DNA of 64,000 nucleotides from Comamonas sp. (GCA_031277805.1 JAITLR010000027.1:62001-126000), one strand, 5' to 3'; numbered from the stretch's first letter, positions 8,867 to 18,866 are shown. Notes: generated from the sequence alone by a model not told the origin. Numbers and translations are program-made.

Positions 8867-9850
8867 ATGCAGAATACAAAAATTCTCCGCCGCACTGCCA
8901 TCGCTTCCGGCTTGTTGATGGCCGCTGGTCTGGCTGCCCCTGCTTTTGCGGTCGACAACTACCCCAGCAAGGCCATCACCATGGTGGTGGGCTATCCCGC
9001 CGGCGGCAGCACCGACCTGATCGGCCGCCTGGTGGCCGACGGCCTGTCCAAGCATCTGGGCCAGCCCGTGGTGGTGGAAAACCTCGGCGGCGCAGGCGGT
9101 GCCATTGGCGCGCAGAAGGTTGCCAAGGCCCAGCCTGACGGCTACACCATCATGGTGGGCGCCAACAATGAGCTGGCCATTGCCAGGCTCATCAACAAGG
9201 CCGTGAAGTACAACATCGGCGACTTCACTCCCATTGGTCTGGTGGGCTCGCAGCCCATGGTGCTCGTGGCCTCGCACAAGGCCGGCGTGAAGAACGCCGC
9301 CGAGTTCGTGAACCTGGTCAGCAAGAACCCCGACAAGTTCAGCTACGGCAGCTCCGGTGTGGGCACGGCCCTGCACCTGGCGGGCGAGCTGATCAAGGAG
9401 CAGGGCAAGCTGCACATGACCCATGTGCCTTACAAGGGCGTGGCACCTCTGACCACCGACCTGGTGGGCAGCAACATTGAATTCGGCATGTTTGTGCTGT
9501 CCTCGGGTCTGCCCCAGATCAAGGCTGGCAAGGTGGTGGCACTGGGCACGACCGAAGCCAAGCGCTCGGCCATCACGCCCGATATTCCCGCCCTGTCCGA
9601 GCTGCCCCAGTTCAAGAACGTGGACATCAACAGCTGGTTCGCCATGATGGCGCCCAAGGGCCTGCCCGCCCCCATCGCCGCCAAGCTGAAGAAGGCGTTG
9701 GACGAAACCATGGCCTCGCCGGAGTTCCGTAAGAAGATGGAAGAGACCGGCAGTGTGGTGGCCGATCCCAAGGTGGATGCCGGCAAGTACATCAATGCCG
9801 AGATCGCCAAGTACGCGAAGATTGTGCAGTTCGCCAAGATCGAGAACTGA
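8867..9850 (+). CDS. tripartite tricarboxylate transporter substrate-binding protein (Bug family)
   Basis: This is a 327-aa periplasmic solute receptor. A Sec signal peptide of about 28 residues ends PAFA before VDNYPSKAI. The typical Bug pattern follows: ITMVVGYPAGGSTDLIGRL, then GAAQKVAKAQPDGYT-like sequence and the late IPALSEL motif. Bug proteins bind small carboxylates for TctAB-type permeases, but no permease genes are adjacent, so this is one of the many orphan receptors of Burkholderiales. A palindromic repeat starts 17 bases after the stop. Confidence 0.92.
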   Translation: MQNTKILRRTAIASGLLMAAGLAAPAFAVDNYPSKAITMVVGYPAGGSTDLIGRLVADGLSKHLGQPVVVENLGGAGGAIGAQKVAKAQPDGYTIMVGANNELAIARLINKAVKYNIGDFTPIGLVGSQPMVLVASHKAGVKNAAEFVNLVSKNPDKFSYGSSGVGTALHLAGELIKEQGKLHMTHVPYKGVAPLTTDLVGSNIEFGMFVLSSGLPQIKAGKVVALGTTEAKRSAITPDIPALSELPQFKNVDINSWFAMMAPKGLPAPIAAKLKKALDETMASPEFRKKMEETGSVVADPKVDAGKYINAEIAKYAKIVQFAKIEN

Positions 9851-9867
9851 TCACGCTGAACCTGCTC

Positions 9868-9970
9868 ATTTCGTTTATCAATCATTCGAGTACGCGAAGG
9901 CGAAGCAAAGACAGTGCTGCAGCACGGCGAGCGAAGCTGACAAAGTAATCGGATGATTTAGAAATGGAAT
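9868..9970 (+). repeat. 103-bp palindromic repeat, copy 1
   Basis: The 103 bases match the reverse complement of 24297-24399 with three differences by my reading. The element is itself an imperfect palindrome: ends AATCATTCGA/TCGGATGATT and a perfect centre GTGCTGCAGCAC at 9914-9925. It lies between the Bug gene and its terminator. Confidence 0.88.
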
Positions 9971-9976
9971 CAAGCC

Positions 9977-10014
9977 AAAAAACGGCCTGCTCCTGATGGA
10001 GCAGGCCGTTTTGC
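9977..10014. terminator. bidirectional terminator
   Basis: AAAACGGCCTGCTC (9979-9992) pairs with GAGCAGGCCGTTTT (9999-10012) around CTGATG. A-runs and T-runs on both sides let it serve both the Bug gene and the convergent oxidoreductase gene. Confidence 0.88.
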
Positions 10015-10095
10015 TTTGTTTCTGGCTGAGCGAGCCAGAATTTTGAGGAAATCAGGCTGTAGCGCAATGCTGACAGGCGTTGGTAGCTCTTAACT

Positions 10096-11304
10096 CTATA
10101 GCGATCGTTGGCATCTGGCTGGCGATACCGCTCCCACATCCACCTTCTGCTCTGCCAGTGCCGTGTCAAGCGTCTCCCCCAACAGCAGGTTGCGAGCCAG
10201 CAGGCTGTAGCCGGCCGCGCTTTGGATGCCATAGCCGCCTTGGGCCGCGACCCAGAAGAAACCGGCCACGGGGGTGGGCGAGGCGTCCCAGCCGATCACC
10301 AGTTCACCATCGGTCACGAACGAGCGCAGACCCGCCCAGGTGTGCGAGGGGCGGCGGATTTGCAGTGTGGTGGCTTCCTCGATATTCCAGATGCCGGTGG
10401 CAATGTCCAGCTCCTCGGGCACCACATCGTGGGGGGGCACAGGGTCCGCGTTGGCGGGTGAGCCCAGCAGCTGACCGGCATCTGGCTTGATGTACCAGCC
10501 TTCGTCGGCGCTGATGATGGCGGGCCAGTGTGTGGCATCCATGCCCTCGGGAGCCGGGAAGGTGAAAGCACTGCGGCGCTTGGGCACGATGCCGATGGGC
10601 GTGGCGCCTACCATGGCCGCGACCTGGTCCACCCAGGCGCCAGCCGCGTTGACGATGATCCTGGCGCGGATGCTCCGGCCTTTGGGCAGGGCGATATGCC
10701 AGCTGTCGTTGACGCGGGTGATGGCCTCGACCTCGGCGTTGCACCACAGGTCTCCGCCGCGCTGGCGCAAGCCGCGGATAAAGCCCTGATGCAGACCGTG
10801 CACATCGATATCGCGCGCGCCGCCATCGAGAAAACCGTCGACCAGCACCTCGGTATTGAGACAGGGCACCAAATCCTTGAGCTGTGCGGCATCCAGGCGT
10901 TGAGCCTGGGGTGAGTGAATGAGGGCTTCGGCATAGGCAGCGTCGACCAGCTCTTTTTGCTCTGCGGTACCAACATACAGCACGCCGCGCGGTGTGAGGA
11001 TGGCGGCTTCGGCAAAACCGGCAGGCGGCGCATCGTAGAAGGCACGGCTGGCGCGGGTCAGGGCCTGAACCTGAGCCGGGCCATAGTGCTCTTCAAACAG
11101 CGCGGCCGAGCGGCCCGTGGTGTGATAGCCGGGCTGGGATTCGCGTTCGAGCACTAGCACGGAAGGGGGCGTCGCCCCACCGCTTTGGGCCAGTTGCCAG
11201 GCGGTGGAGGCTCCGGCCATGCCGGCGCCGATGATGACAAAGTCCCAGACGGGGTTGGCCGGGGTGTCGAGTGGGGTGGTCTTGGCGATGTCCATGACCT
11301 GCAT
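10096..11304 (-). CDS. FAD-dependent oxidoreductase (DAO family, D-amino-acid/D-arginine dehydrogenase-like)
   Basis: The 402-aa protein has the dinucleotide-binding GAGMAGASTAWQLAQ near the N-terminus, then VLVLERESQPGYHTTGRSAAL, and a late GGYGIQSAAGYSLLA typical of DAO-fold flavoproteins. The ESQPGYHTTGRSAALF block is typical of D-arginine dehydrogenase-like members; the true substrate is not fixed. Start sites at 11304 (MQVMDIAK) and 11295 are both possible. The open frame itself reaches 11382 but would overlap the divergent sugar-dehydrogenase start. No export signal is seen. Confidence 0.8.
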   Translation of the reverse strand: MQVMDIAKTTPLDTPANPVWDFVIIGAGMAGASTAWQLAQSGGATPPSVLVLERESQPGYHTTGRSAALFEEHYGPAQVQALTRASRAFYDAPPAGFAEAAILTPRGVLYVGTAEQKELVDAAYAEALIHSPQAQRLDAAQLKDLVPCLNTEVLVDGFLDGGARDIDVHGLHQGFIRGLRQRGGDLWCNAEVEAITRVNDSWHIALPKGRSIRARIIVNAAGAWVDQVAAMVGATPIGIVPKRRSAFTFPAPEGMDATHWPAIISADEGWYIKPDAGQLLGSPANADPVPPHDVVPEELDIATGIWNIEEATTLQIRRPSHTWAGLRSFVTDGELVIGWDASPTPVAGFFWVAAQGGYGIQSAAGYSLLARNLLLGETLDTALAEQKVDVGAVSPARCQRSL

Positions 11305-11343
11305 GGTACTGTCTGCCAAACCCGATGAAAGGCCCGGCCCGTG

Positions 11344-12507
11344 ATGACATGGACGCGTATGTCTCTTTGCCCTTCGAGGCACTGCCCGGCGTTATCGTCA
11401 GTGGCGGCCCTGGCAACCTCTTTGGCGCTATTGCTGCCCTTCGACGCGTCGGCTCAGGCGCAGGAGCCCCGTCAACAGGTATTGACTACAGGGCTGGCCA
11501 ATGCATGGGCGATTGCGCCTTTGCCTGACCAGCGCTTTGTGCTGAGCGAGCGTGCCGGCAAACTCTGGCTGCTTGATGCCCAGGGCCAGAAACAGGCAGA
11601 GCTGACCGGTGTACCGTCCGTGGCCTATGGCGGGCAGGGCGGTCTGCTGGATGTAGTGGCCGACAGCCAGTTTGCCAGCAATCGCCGCATCTATTTCTGC
11701 TACAGCGAGCCAGGGACTGCGGCGGGCACCAACAGCACGGCGCTGGCCAGTGCGCGCATTGCGGCGGGAGAGCGGCAGCTGGAAGACGTCAAAGTGCTGT
11801 TCAGCCAGCGGCCCAAGGTCAAAAGCAGCGCCCACTTTGGCTGCCGCGTTGCCGAGGCCAAGGACGGCATGCTGTTCCTGAGTCTGGGTGACCGCTATTC
11901 GCAGCGTCAGGATGCCCAGACACTGGACAACCACCATGGCAAGCTGGTGCGCATCGCCAAGGACGGCAGCGTGCCTAGAGACAATCCGTTCACTTCCCAA
12001 AAGAACGCCTTGCCAGAGATCTACAGCTATGGTCATCGCAACAGCCAGGGCCTGACCATGGGGCCCGATGGCCAACTGTGGATGCACGAGCATGGCCCGC
12101 AGGGCGGCGATGAAATCAACCGGCCCCGGCCCGGCAGAAACTATGGCTGGCCCGTCATCACCTACGGCGAGGAATATGGTGGCGGCAAGATCGGCGAAGG
12201 CACGCAAAAAGCGGGCATGGAGCAACCGCTGCACTACTGGGTGCCCAGCATTGCGCCCAGCGGCATGGTGTTTGTCACCAGCGAACGCTATGGCGCTGCC
12301 TGGAAGGGCAGCCTGCTGGTCGGTGGCCTCAAGTCACGCAGCCTGGTACGGCTGGAGATCAAGGATGGCAAGGTGGCGGCAGAGCAGCGGCTCTACACCG
12401 GCACAGGCGAGCGCATACGCGATGTACGCCAGGGCGTTGACGGGTTGATCTATCTGCTGACCGATGGGCCGGACGGCAAGTTGATACGCCTGCAGCCACG
12501 GCCTTGA
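11344..12507 (+). CDS. PQQ-dependent aldose sugar dehydrogenase family protein
   Basis: The 387-aa protein has a Sec signal ending near DASAQA and a six-bladed beta-propeller of the soluble glucose/aldose dehydrogenase type. The motifs GGQGGLLDV, YSYGHRNSQGL, WMHEHGPQGGDEIN and GRNYGWP match PQQ- and calcium-binding regions of YliI/Asd-type enzymes. It should oxidise aldoses in the periplasm if PQQ is supplied; no pqq genes are in the window. A GTG one codon earlier and an ATG at 11359 are alternative starts. It is divergent from the flavoprotein gene with 39 bases between starts. Confidence 0.85.
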   Translation: MTWTRMSLCPSRHCPALSSVAALATSLALLLPFDASAQAQEPRQQVLTTGLANAWAIAPLPDQRFVLSERAGKLWLLDAQGQKQAELTGVPSVAYGGQGGLLDVVADSQFASNRRIYFCYSEPGTAAGTNSTALASARIAAGERQLEDVKVLFSQRPKVKSSAHFGCRVAEAKDGMLFLSLGDRYSQRQDAQTLDNHHGKLVRIAKDGSVPRDNPFTSQKNALPEIYSYGHRNSQGLTMGPDGQLWMHEHGPQGGDEINRPRPGRNYGWPVITYGEEYGGGKIGEGTQKAGMEQPLHYWVPSIAPSGMVFVTSERYGAAWKGSLLVGGLKSRSLVRLEIKDGKVAAEQRLYTGTGERIRDVRQGVDGLIYLLTDGPDGKLIRLQPRP

Positions 12508-12513
12508 TTGCTC

Positions 12514-12558
12514 TTGATTCAATAGCTTCTGTCGCTTGATGGGTAAGCGTTAGAGGCA
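12514..12558. repeat. short dispersed repeat copy
   Basis: CAATAGCTTCTGTCGCTTGA followed by TGGGTAAGCGTTAGAGGC is a recognisable copy of the AGCTGC-AGCGCTTGATGG-AAGCG family, in the 65-base gap between the sugar dehydrogenase and uvrA stops. Confidence 0.55.
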
Positions 12559-12572
12559 TATTTCATCAATAC

Positions 12573-15500
12573 TCAACGTTTCTTCAGATAAGGCTTGAGG
12601 TAGCGCCCCGTCACGCTGGCCGGGTTGGCCGCCACCTCTTCGGGCGTGCCCACGGCCACAACCTGACCGCCGCCCGAGCCGCCTTCGGGGCCCATGTCGA
12701 TCAGCCAGTCGGCGGTCTTGATGACGTCCAGGTTGTGCTCGATCACGACAATGGTGTTTCCCGCATCGCGCAACTGGTGCAGCACTTTCAAAAGCAGGGC
12801 AATGTCGGCAAAGTGCAGGCCGGTGGTGGGTTCGTCGAGGATGTAGAGCGTGCGGCCGGTGTCGCGCTTGGAGAGTTCCTGAGCGAGCTTGACGCGCTGC
12901 GCCTCGCCGCCCGAGAGCGTGGTTGCGCTCTGGCCCAGGCGGATATAGGAGAGGCCCACGTCCAGCAGCGTTTGCAGCTTGCGTGCGATGCTGGGTACGT
13001 CCTTGAAGAAGGCGTGGGCGTCCTCCACCGTCATCTCCAGAATCTGCGAGATGTTCTTGCCCTTCCACAGCACTTCCAGCGTTTCGCGGTTGTAGCGCTG
13101 GCCGTGGCAGATGTCGCAGGGCACATAGACATCGGGCAGAAAGTGCATTTCCACCTTGACCACGCCGTCGCCCTGGCAGGCCTCGCAGCGTCCGCCCGCC
13201 ACGTTGAACGAAAATCGTCCGGGGCCGTAGCCGCGTTCGCGTGCGGTGTTGGTTTCGCTCATCAGGTCGCGAATCGGTGTGAACAGGCCGGTATAGGTCG
13301 CAGGGTTGCTGCGCGGCGTGCGGCCTATGGGCGACTGGTCGACGTTAATGACCTTGTCGAAATAGTCAATGCCGATGATGTCGTCATGTGGTGCCGGCTC
13401 GGTGCCCGCGCGGTGCACCTGGCGCGCCACTTCGGCGTACAGCGTGTCGTTGACCAGGGTGGATTTGCCCGAGCCCGAGACACCGGTCACGCAGGTGAAC
13501 AGGCCCACGGGGAAGTCCACCGTCACGCTCTTGAGGTTGTGGCCGCGCGCGCCTTCCACGCGCAGCGCTTGCAGATCTGCGGGCGCTACTCCTTCTGCTG
13601 CACGTTTTTGTGCAGCGGTGGTGGGGAAGTGCGAAGTCGCGGCGGGCTCCTGTCCCCCTTGATCTTTGTGCACTACCGGTAACCAAGGCGTACGACGCTT
13701 GGGTACGGGAATGCTTTGCGCACCGCTCAGATAGCGGCCTGTGGGCGAATCGGGGCTGGCCTTGATGTCCTCATAGCTGCCCTGGGCCATGATGCGACCG
13801 CCATGCACGCCTGCGCCCGGGCCCATGTCGATGATCTGGTCGGCCGCGCGCATCATGTCTTCATCATGTTCGACCACAATCACGCTGTTGCCGATATCGC
13901 GCAGATGTTCGAGCGTGGCAATCAGCTTGTCGTTGTCGCGCTGGTGCAGGCCGATGGAGGGTTCGTCCAGCACATACATCACACCCGTCAGGCCCGAGCC
14001 GATCTGCGAAGCCAGGCGAATGCGCTGTGCCTCGCCACCCGACAGTGTGTCGGCGCTGCGGTCCAGGCTCAGGTACGACAGGCCTACGTCGTTGAGGAAA
14101 AGCAGGCGCGAAGCGATCTCACGCACGATCTTGCTGGCGATTTCGGCCTTGGCCCCGGCCATGTTCAGATGTTTGAACCAGTGCAGCGCATCGGCCAACG
14201 TGGCATGGCTGATTTCATAGATGGCGCGGGCCTGCTCGCCTTCCCCCACGCGTACAAAACGCGCTTCGCGGCGCAGGCGCGTGCCTTCGCACTCGGGGCA
14301 TTTGCGGATGCTGCGCAGCTTGGCCAGATCGTCGCGGACCACGCTGGATTCGGTTTCACGAAAGCGCCGCTGAATATTGGGAATGATGCCTTCGAACGGA
14401 TGTGACTTGACGAAGGTTTCCCCCTTGCGCTGACCGCTCTCGAAAACATAGTTGAAGGCTATGGATTCCTCGCCCGAGCCCCAGAGAATCACCTCGCGCA
14501 CCTTCTCGGGCAGCTCTTCAAATGCTGCCTCGATGCTCGCGCCGTAGTGCTTGGTCACGCTCTCCAGCATGGAGAAGTAGTAGTTATTGCGCTTGTCCCA
14601 ACCCTTGACCGCGCCGCTGGCCAGGCTCAAGGTCGGGAAGGCTACGACCCGGTCCGGGTCGAAGGCTTCACTATTGCCCAGGCCATCGCAGGCCTGGCAG
14701 GCGCCCATGGGTGAGTTGAAGGAGAAAAGGCGTGGCTCCAGCTCGGGCAGGGAGTAGTCGCACATGGGGCAGGCGAACCTGGCGCTGAACAGGTGCTCAC
14801 GGCCCGTGTCCATCTCCAAGGCGATGACGCGGCCGCCGGCATCGGCGCCGCCTGCACGCAGTGCGGCTTCAAAGCTTTCGGCCAGGCGCTGCTTGACGTC
14901 TTCGCGCACCTTGAGGCGGTCTATCACCACGTCGATGTTGTGGCGCTCGTTCTTTTCCAGCTTGGGCAGGGACTGAGCGTCATAGATCTGTCCGTCGACG
15001 CGAAAGCGCACATAGCCCTGGGCCTGGAGCTGTATGAATAGTTCGGCGAACTCGCCCTTTTTCTCGCGCGCCAGAGGGCCGAGGATCATCAGCTTGGTGT
15101 CCTCGGGCAGCTGCAGCACGTTGTCCACCATCTGGCTGATGGTCTGGGACTGCAGTGGCAGGTTGTGGTCCGGGCAGAACGGCGTGCCGGCGCGGGCGTA
15201 GAGCAGACGCAGGTAGTCGTTGATCTCGGTGACCGTGCCCACGGTGGAACGTGGGTTGTGGCTGGTGGCTTTCTGCTCGATGGAGATGGCGGGGGACAGG
15301 CCCTCGATCAGGTCGACATCGGGCTTGTCCAGACGGCCCAGAAACTGGCGTGCATAGGCCGAGAGGCTTTCCACATAGCGGCGCTGACCTTCGGCGTACA
15401 AGGTGTCAAAGGCCAGGCTGGACTTGCCCGAGCCCGACAGGCCAGTAATCACCACCAACTGGTTGCGAGGAATATCGAGGTCGATATTCTTGAGGTTGTG

Positions 15501-15602
15501 CGTGCGTGCACCGCGAATGGCAATTCGCGTCTGCGCGAGTGAGCGGCCCAGATACAGGCTGTCATCGTGGATTTCAGAGGGCGAATCAGGCTTCAGGGAC
15601 AC
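12573..15602 (-). CDS. uvrA: excinuclease ABC subunit A
   Basis: This is the damage-recognition ATPase of nucleotide excision repair. The protein is 1009 aa, longer than the roughly 940 aa of the E. coli protein. It has two ABC domains: Walker [10 protein letters not shown] (54-62) and, in the second half, GVSGSGKST. Two LSGGEAQR signatures and the zinc-finger cysteine pairs CPMC/CQAC and CEAC/CDIC are present. The extra length is mostly a linker near residues 630-690, between the two halves, rich in P, A and Q. It is divergent from an MFS gene. No SOS box was recognised upstream. Confidence 0.97.
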   Translation of the reverse strand: MSLKPDSPSEIHDDSLYLGRSLAQTRIAIRGARTHNLKNIDLDIPRNQLVVITGLSGSGKSSLAFDTLYAEGQRRYVESLSAYARQFLGRLDKPDVDLIEGLSPAISIEQKATSHNPRSTVGTVTEINDYLRLLYARAGTPFCPDHNLPLQSQTISQMVDNVLQLPEDTKLMILGPLAREKKGEFAELFIQLQAQGYVRFRVDGQIYDAQSLPKLEKNERHNIDVVIDRLKVREDVKQRLAESFEAALRAGGADAGGRVIALEMDTGREHLFSARFACPMCDYSLPELEPRLFSFNSPMGACQACDGLGNSEAFDPDRVVAFPTLSLASGAVKGWDKRNNYYFSMLESVTKHYGASIEAAFEELPEKVREVILWGSGEESIAFNYVFESGQRKGETFVKSHPFEGIIPNIQRRFRETESSVVRDDLAKLRSIRKCPECEGTRLRREARFVRVGEGEQARAIYEISHATLADALHWFKHLNMAGAKAEIASKIVREIASRLLFLNDVGLSYLSLDRSADTLSGGEAQRIRLASQIGSGLTGVMYVLDEPSIGLHQRDNDKLIATLEHLRDIGNSVIVVEHDEDMMRAADQIIDMGPGAGVHGGRIMAQGSYEDIKASPDSPTGRYLSGAQSIPVPKRRTPWLPVVHKDQGGQEPAATSHFPTTAAQKRAAEGVAPADLQALRVEGARGHNLKSVTVDFPVGLFTCVTGVSGSGKSTLVNDTLYAEVARQVHRAGTEPAPHDDIIGIDYFDKVINVDQSPIGRTPRSNPATYTGLFTPIRDLMSETNTARERGYGPGRFSFNVAGGRCEACQGDGVVKVEMHFLPDVYVPCDICHGQRYNRETLEVLWKGKNISQILEMTVEDAHAFFKDVPSIARKLQTLLDVGLSYIRLGQSATTLSGGEAQRVKLAQELSKRDTGRTLYILDEPTTGLHFADIALLLKVLHQLRDAGNTIVVIEHNLDVIKTADWLIDMGPEGGSGGGQVVAVGTPEEVAANPASVTGRYLKPYLKKR

Positions 15603-15828
15603 GGGCGCTCCAGACGGGGAAAACTCTCCATGATAGTCAGACGGGCTTGCGCGTGACTAGATGTCCCAGGTTCACGGACAATCTACGGTTTTATTCCCTC
15701 TCTTTTGCCCGATGTTGATTTAGTTAACCTGGGCATGAGACTTTGACTCTTGGCAAAATTTGAGCGTGAAAAATATCAACATTTCCCCGAGCGCGGGCAC
15801 GCAGGGCACGGATAAATCCTCCACCACC

Positions 15829-17004
15829 ATGACCTCCCAGGAACGCCGCTCCAGCGGCGCCCTGGCGCTGATCTTTGCGCTGCGCATGCTGGGCCTGTTC
15901 CTGGTGCTGCCAGTCTTCATGCTGGAGGCGCGCAAATACCCGGGCGGTGACGACCCGGCCATGATCGGTCTGGCCATGGGTCTGTATGGTTTGACGCAAG
16001 CCGTGTTCCAGCTACCGATTGGTCTGGCATCCGACCGCATCGGCCGCAAGCGCGTCATCGTGGCGGGTCTGCTGGTGTTTGCCGCAGGTAGCCTGATTGC
16101 GGCCATGGCCGATTCGCTGACGGGTTTGATGGCCGGTCGCGCCATTCAGGGCGCGGGTGCCGTGTCTGCTGCCGTCACGGCCTTGCTGGCCGATCTGACG
16201 CGTGATGGCGTGCGTACCAAGGCCATGGCCATGGTGGGCGGCAGCATCGGCCTGATGTTTGCTCTGGCACTGGTGCTGGCGCCGTTGCTCAACGCCTGGA
16301 TTGGCCTGTCCGGCATCTTCGGTCTGACCTGCGCGCTGGCGCTGGCCGGAATTGCCGTGGTGCTGTGGGTGGTGCCTCCCGAGCCAAGGCAGCATGCGAA
16401 CGCGCCCAAGGGTAAGTTCAGTGATCTGCTGGGCCAGAAGGATTTGTTGCGCCTGAATTTTGGCGTTTTCATCCTGCACACCGTGCAAATGTCCATGTGG
16501 GTGGCTGTGCCCGCCATGCTGGTGCAGGCGGGGCTGGTCAAGGAGCAGCACTGGCACATCTACCTGCCGGCGGTGCTGCTGTCTTTTCTGGCCATGGGCA
16601 TGCTGTTTTCCATGGAGCGCAGGGGCAAGCTGCGTAAAGCCTTACTGGGTGCCATCGTCCTGGTGCTGGTGGTGCAGATTGGCCTGGGCATGCTGGCGGC
16701 CAGCGGCACCATCCCCACCATCTGGTGCATGGCGCTGCTGATGTTCCTGTTTTTCTGTGGCTTCAACGCGCTGGAGGCGTCTCAGCCCAGCTTGGTTTCA
16801 CGCATGGCGCCAGCGCCTTTGCGTGGCGCGGCACTGGGGGCCTACAACACGCTGCAGTCACTGGGTCTGTTTGCCGGCGGTGCCATCGGCGGTGCGGTGG
16901 CCAAATTTGCGGGTATCCCGGGTTTGTTCATCATGACGGCCGTACTGACGGCAGTGTGGCTTCTGGTGACCTGGCCGCTGCGCCCTGTAGGACGCCACGG
17001 CTGA
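15829..17004 (+). CDS. MFS transporter (YajR-like drug efflux type)
   Basis: The 391-aa protein has twelve predicted helices. Motif A appears as GLASDRIGRKRV, and the N-terminal helix ALIFALRMLGLFLVLPVFML is typical of YajR-type major facilitators. It lacks the C-terminal ferredoxin-like domain of E. coli YajR. The family exports drugs or metabolites by proton antiport. The start is uncertain: TTG (15760) or GTG (15766) would add a 21-23-residue hydrophilic tail, and none has a strong ribosome binding site. It lies between uvrA and ssb, an order seen widely in Burkholderiales. Confidence 0.85.
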   Translation: MTSQERRSSGALALIFALRMLGLFLVLPVFMLEARKYPGGDDPAMIGLAMGLYGLTQAVFQLPIGLASDRIGRKRVIVAGLLVFAAGSLIAAMADSLTGLMAGRAIQGAGAVSAAVTALLADLTRDGVRTKAMAMVGGSIGLMFALALVLAPLLNAWIGLSGIFGLTCALALAGIAVVLWVVPPEPRQHANAPKGKFSDLLGQKDLLRLNFGVFILHTVQMSMWVAVPAMLVQAGLVKEQHWHIYLPAVLLSFLAMGMLFSMERRGKLRKALLGAIVLVLVVQIGLGMLAASGTIPTIWCMALLMFLFFCGFNALEASQPSLVSRMAPAPLRGAALGAYNTLQSLGLFAGGAIGGAVAKFAGIPGLFIMTAVLTAVWLLVTWPLRPVGRHG

Positions 17005-17120
17005 TGGCTGGGGTATAGGGAAATCTCGCACGCTGCGCCGCCTGCTTGGGGCAAAATGCGCACTTCATTGGCTTGGGACTTCTCTTAATTGCCCAGGCCA
17101 CTTTTTGAAAAGGTACATCT

Positions 17121-17666
17121 ATGGCATCCGTCAACAAAGTCATCATCGTCGGCAATCTGGGTCGTGACCCGGAAATGCGCACCTTCCCCAGCGGCGACCA
17201 GGTGGCCAATGTGACCATCGCCACCACAGACCGCTGGCGCGACAAGAATTCCGGTGAAAACCGCGAAGCCACCGAGTGGCACCGCGTGACTTTCAACGGC
17301 CGTCTGGCCGAGATCGCAGGCCAGTACCTGCGCAAGGGCAGCCAGGTCTATGTGGAAGGCAGCCTGCGCACCCGCAAGTGGACCGACCAGGCCACAGGTC
17401 AGGAACGTTACGCCACTGAAATCCGTGCCGATACCATGCAAATGCTGGGCAGCCGCCAAGGTGGTGGTCAGCCGCAGGGCGGTTATGGCGACGACGGTTA
17501 TGGTGAAACCAGCTATGAAGCACCTCGCCGCGCACCTGCCCCAGCCCCCATGCAGCAACAGCGCCCGGCCGCGCCTGCTGCACGTCCCGCTCCAGCTCCC
17601 ATGTCGCCTCCTCCGCAGCGCGCTGCTTCGGGCTTTGACGATATGGATGACGACATTCCGTTCTAA
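17121..17666 (+). CDS. ssb: single-stranded DNA-binding protein
   Basis: The 181-aa protein has an N-terminal OB fold ([18 protein letters not shown], residues 3-110) and a disordered linker rich in G, P, Q and A. The acidic partner-binding tip is DDMDDDIPF at the very end. It coats single-stranded DNA and recruits repair and replication proteins. It begins 116 bases after the MFS stop and has its own terminator. Confidence 0.97.
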   Translation: MASVNKVIIVGNLGRDPEMRTFPSGDQVANVTIATTDRWRDKNSGENREATEWHRVTFNGRLAEIAGQYLRKGSQVYVEGSLRTRKWTDQATGQERYATEIRADTMQMLGSRQGGGQPQGGYGDDGYGETSYEAPRRAPAPAPMQQQRPAAPAARPAPAPMSPPPQRAASGFDDMDDDIPF

Positions 17667-17691
17667 AAAGAACCTTGAAGCTCTGAATGCA

Positions 17692-17732
17692 CAGCCCGCC
17701 TCTTGAAAGAGAGTGCGGGCTTTCTTGTTTCT
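17692..17732 (+). terminator. ssb terminator
   Basis: AGCCCGC (17693-17699) and GCGGGCT (17715-17721) form the stem, followed by TTCTTGTTTC. Confidence 0.8.
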
Positions 17733-17958
17733 GGGAGTCACTTCAGTTACGGAGAGAGGGAAGGCCTTGTTCGGCTTGCACAAAATCAAGAAAAATGACC
17801 GAAATTTGCAAACTTCATCGCCTTTGTAAAATACATTGGAGTATTCGATTTGTTTCGTAATGTTACGATTTGGGGCCAAGCCTTGCCATGTGCTGACAAG
17901 GCAGACCCGTGATCTGTGCCGCCAAGCAATCTTGGCCTTTTCCCCAGGAGCATCCAGC

Positions 17959-18672
17959 ATGCCGAATTTGGTCATCTCGATTGACGGCGCCGTCATCAAG
18001 GAAGTGACTCTCACCAAGGAGCGCACCACGCTGGGTCGTCGTCCGTACAACGACATCGTGATTGAGAACCTTGCTGTCAGTGGCGAGCATGCCGTGCTCA
18101 CCATGATGGATGACAAGGTGGTCATCGAGGATCTGCGCAGTACCAACGGCACTTTTGTCAATGGCCGTGCTATCCAGAAGCAGGAACTGCTGCACGGCGA
18201 TCTGCTGGATATCGGGCGCTACAAGATCCGCTTTCTGGGCAATATGCAGGTGCGCAGCGCCAAGCCCGCGACATCACCGGCCAAGGCCCTGGCTCATATT
18301 TCCGAAGGGCCGGACAGCGATTACACCAAGCTGGCTAGTCCCTCCGGCTTTGGCGAGATCTCCAGTTTTGCTTCGACCATCCAAGGCGCGTCCTCTTCCC
18401 TGCCTGATCGCCACGCCGTCATCCATATGCTGAGCGGCAGCATGGCTGGCAAGGAGGTCTCGCTCTACAAGGTTGTCACCACTCTGGGCAAACCAGGTGT
18501 CGCCATCGCTTCCATCACGCAAAAGCTCCATGGCTTTGTGTTGACTCAGCTGGAAGGTGAAAGCGAAGCACTCAAGCTCAATGGCCAGATCGTCGGACCT
18601 CTGTCAGTGCCGCTGCTCAACGGAGATATTGTGGAACTGGCCGGTAGTTCCATGCGATTTACTGTGGAGTGA
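17959..18672 (+). CDS. FHA domain protein with a degenerate second FHA-like half
   Basis: Residues 1-95 of this 237-aa protein form a classic FHA phosphothreonine-binding domain: LGRRPYND (R27/R28), S41 and H44 in SGEHAVL, and STNGTFVNG (61-69). Residues about 155-237 repeat the same outline (TTLGKPG..., LNGQIVG, LLNGDIVELAGSSMRF) but lack the S-x-x-H and TN residues that read phosphothreonine. The ATG at 17959 has AGGAG before it; a longer frame starts 41 codons earlier without such a site. It is upstream of pilA but separately promoted. Its binding partner is unknown. Confidence 0.85.
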   Translation: MPNLVISIDGAVIKEVTLTKERTTLGRRPYNDIVIENLAVSGEHAVLTMMDDKVVIEDLRSTNGTFVNGRAIQKQELLHGDLLDIGRYKIRFLGNMQVRSAKPATSPAKALAHISEGPDSDYTKLASPSGFGEISSFASTIQGASSSLPDRHAVIHMLSGSMAGKEVSLYKVVTTLGKPGVAIASITQKLHGFVLTQLEGESEALKLNGQIVGPLSVPLLNGDIVELAGSSMRFTVE

Positions 18673-18702
18673 CAGAGCTCAAGCTCGATGGGAATCAGAT
18701 GC

Positions 18703-18720
18703 GCTGACAAAATTGTCAGC
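18703..18720. promoter_or_regulatory. palindrome GCTGACA-AAAT-TGTCAGC upstream of pilA
   Basis: Seven-base perfect arms sit around four bases, about 94 bases before the sigma-54 element. The GACA...TGTC pattern could be an activator site for a PilR-like protein, or a weak terminator of the FHA gene. Confidence 0.35.
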
Positions 18721-18813
18721 CTGGATGAGATCTCAGTCAAAAATGTTTCTGTATTGATATTTCGTGCAAGCAAAAGTGTCAATTTACGATGGGTGTAAGT
18801 CGTTCGGAATATC

Positions 18814-18829
18814 TGGCACGCCACTTGCT
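18814..18829 (+). promoter_or_regulatory. sigma-54 (RpoN) promoter of pilA
   Basis: TGGCACG (18814-18820), four bases, then TTGCT (18825-18829) matches the -24/-12 consensus TGGCACG-N4-TTGCW exactly. It lies 37 bases before the pilA ATG, leaving a short leader. Type IV pilin genes are commonly RpoN- and PilR-dependent. Confidence 0.88.
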
Positions 18830-18866
18830 TGATAAAGATGTTACTTATCAATCAAGGGAGTTTTAC

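Noticed and set aside
15603-15828. LexA box in the uvrA/MFS divergent region
   Set aside because: No CTGT-N8-ACAG-like palindrome was seen; uvrA is not SOS-controlled in all bacteria, so none was reported.
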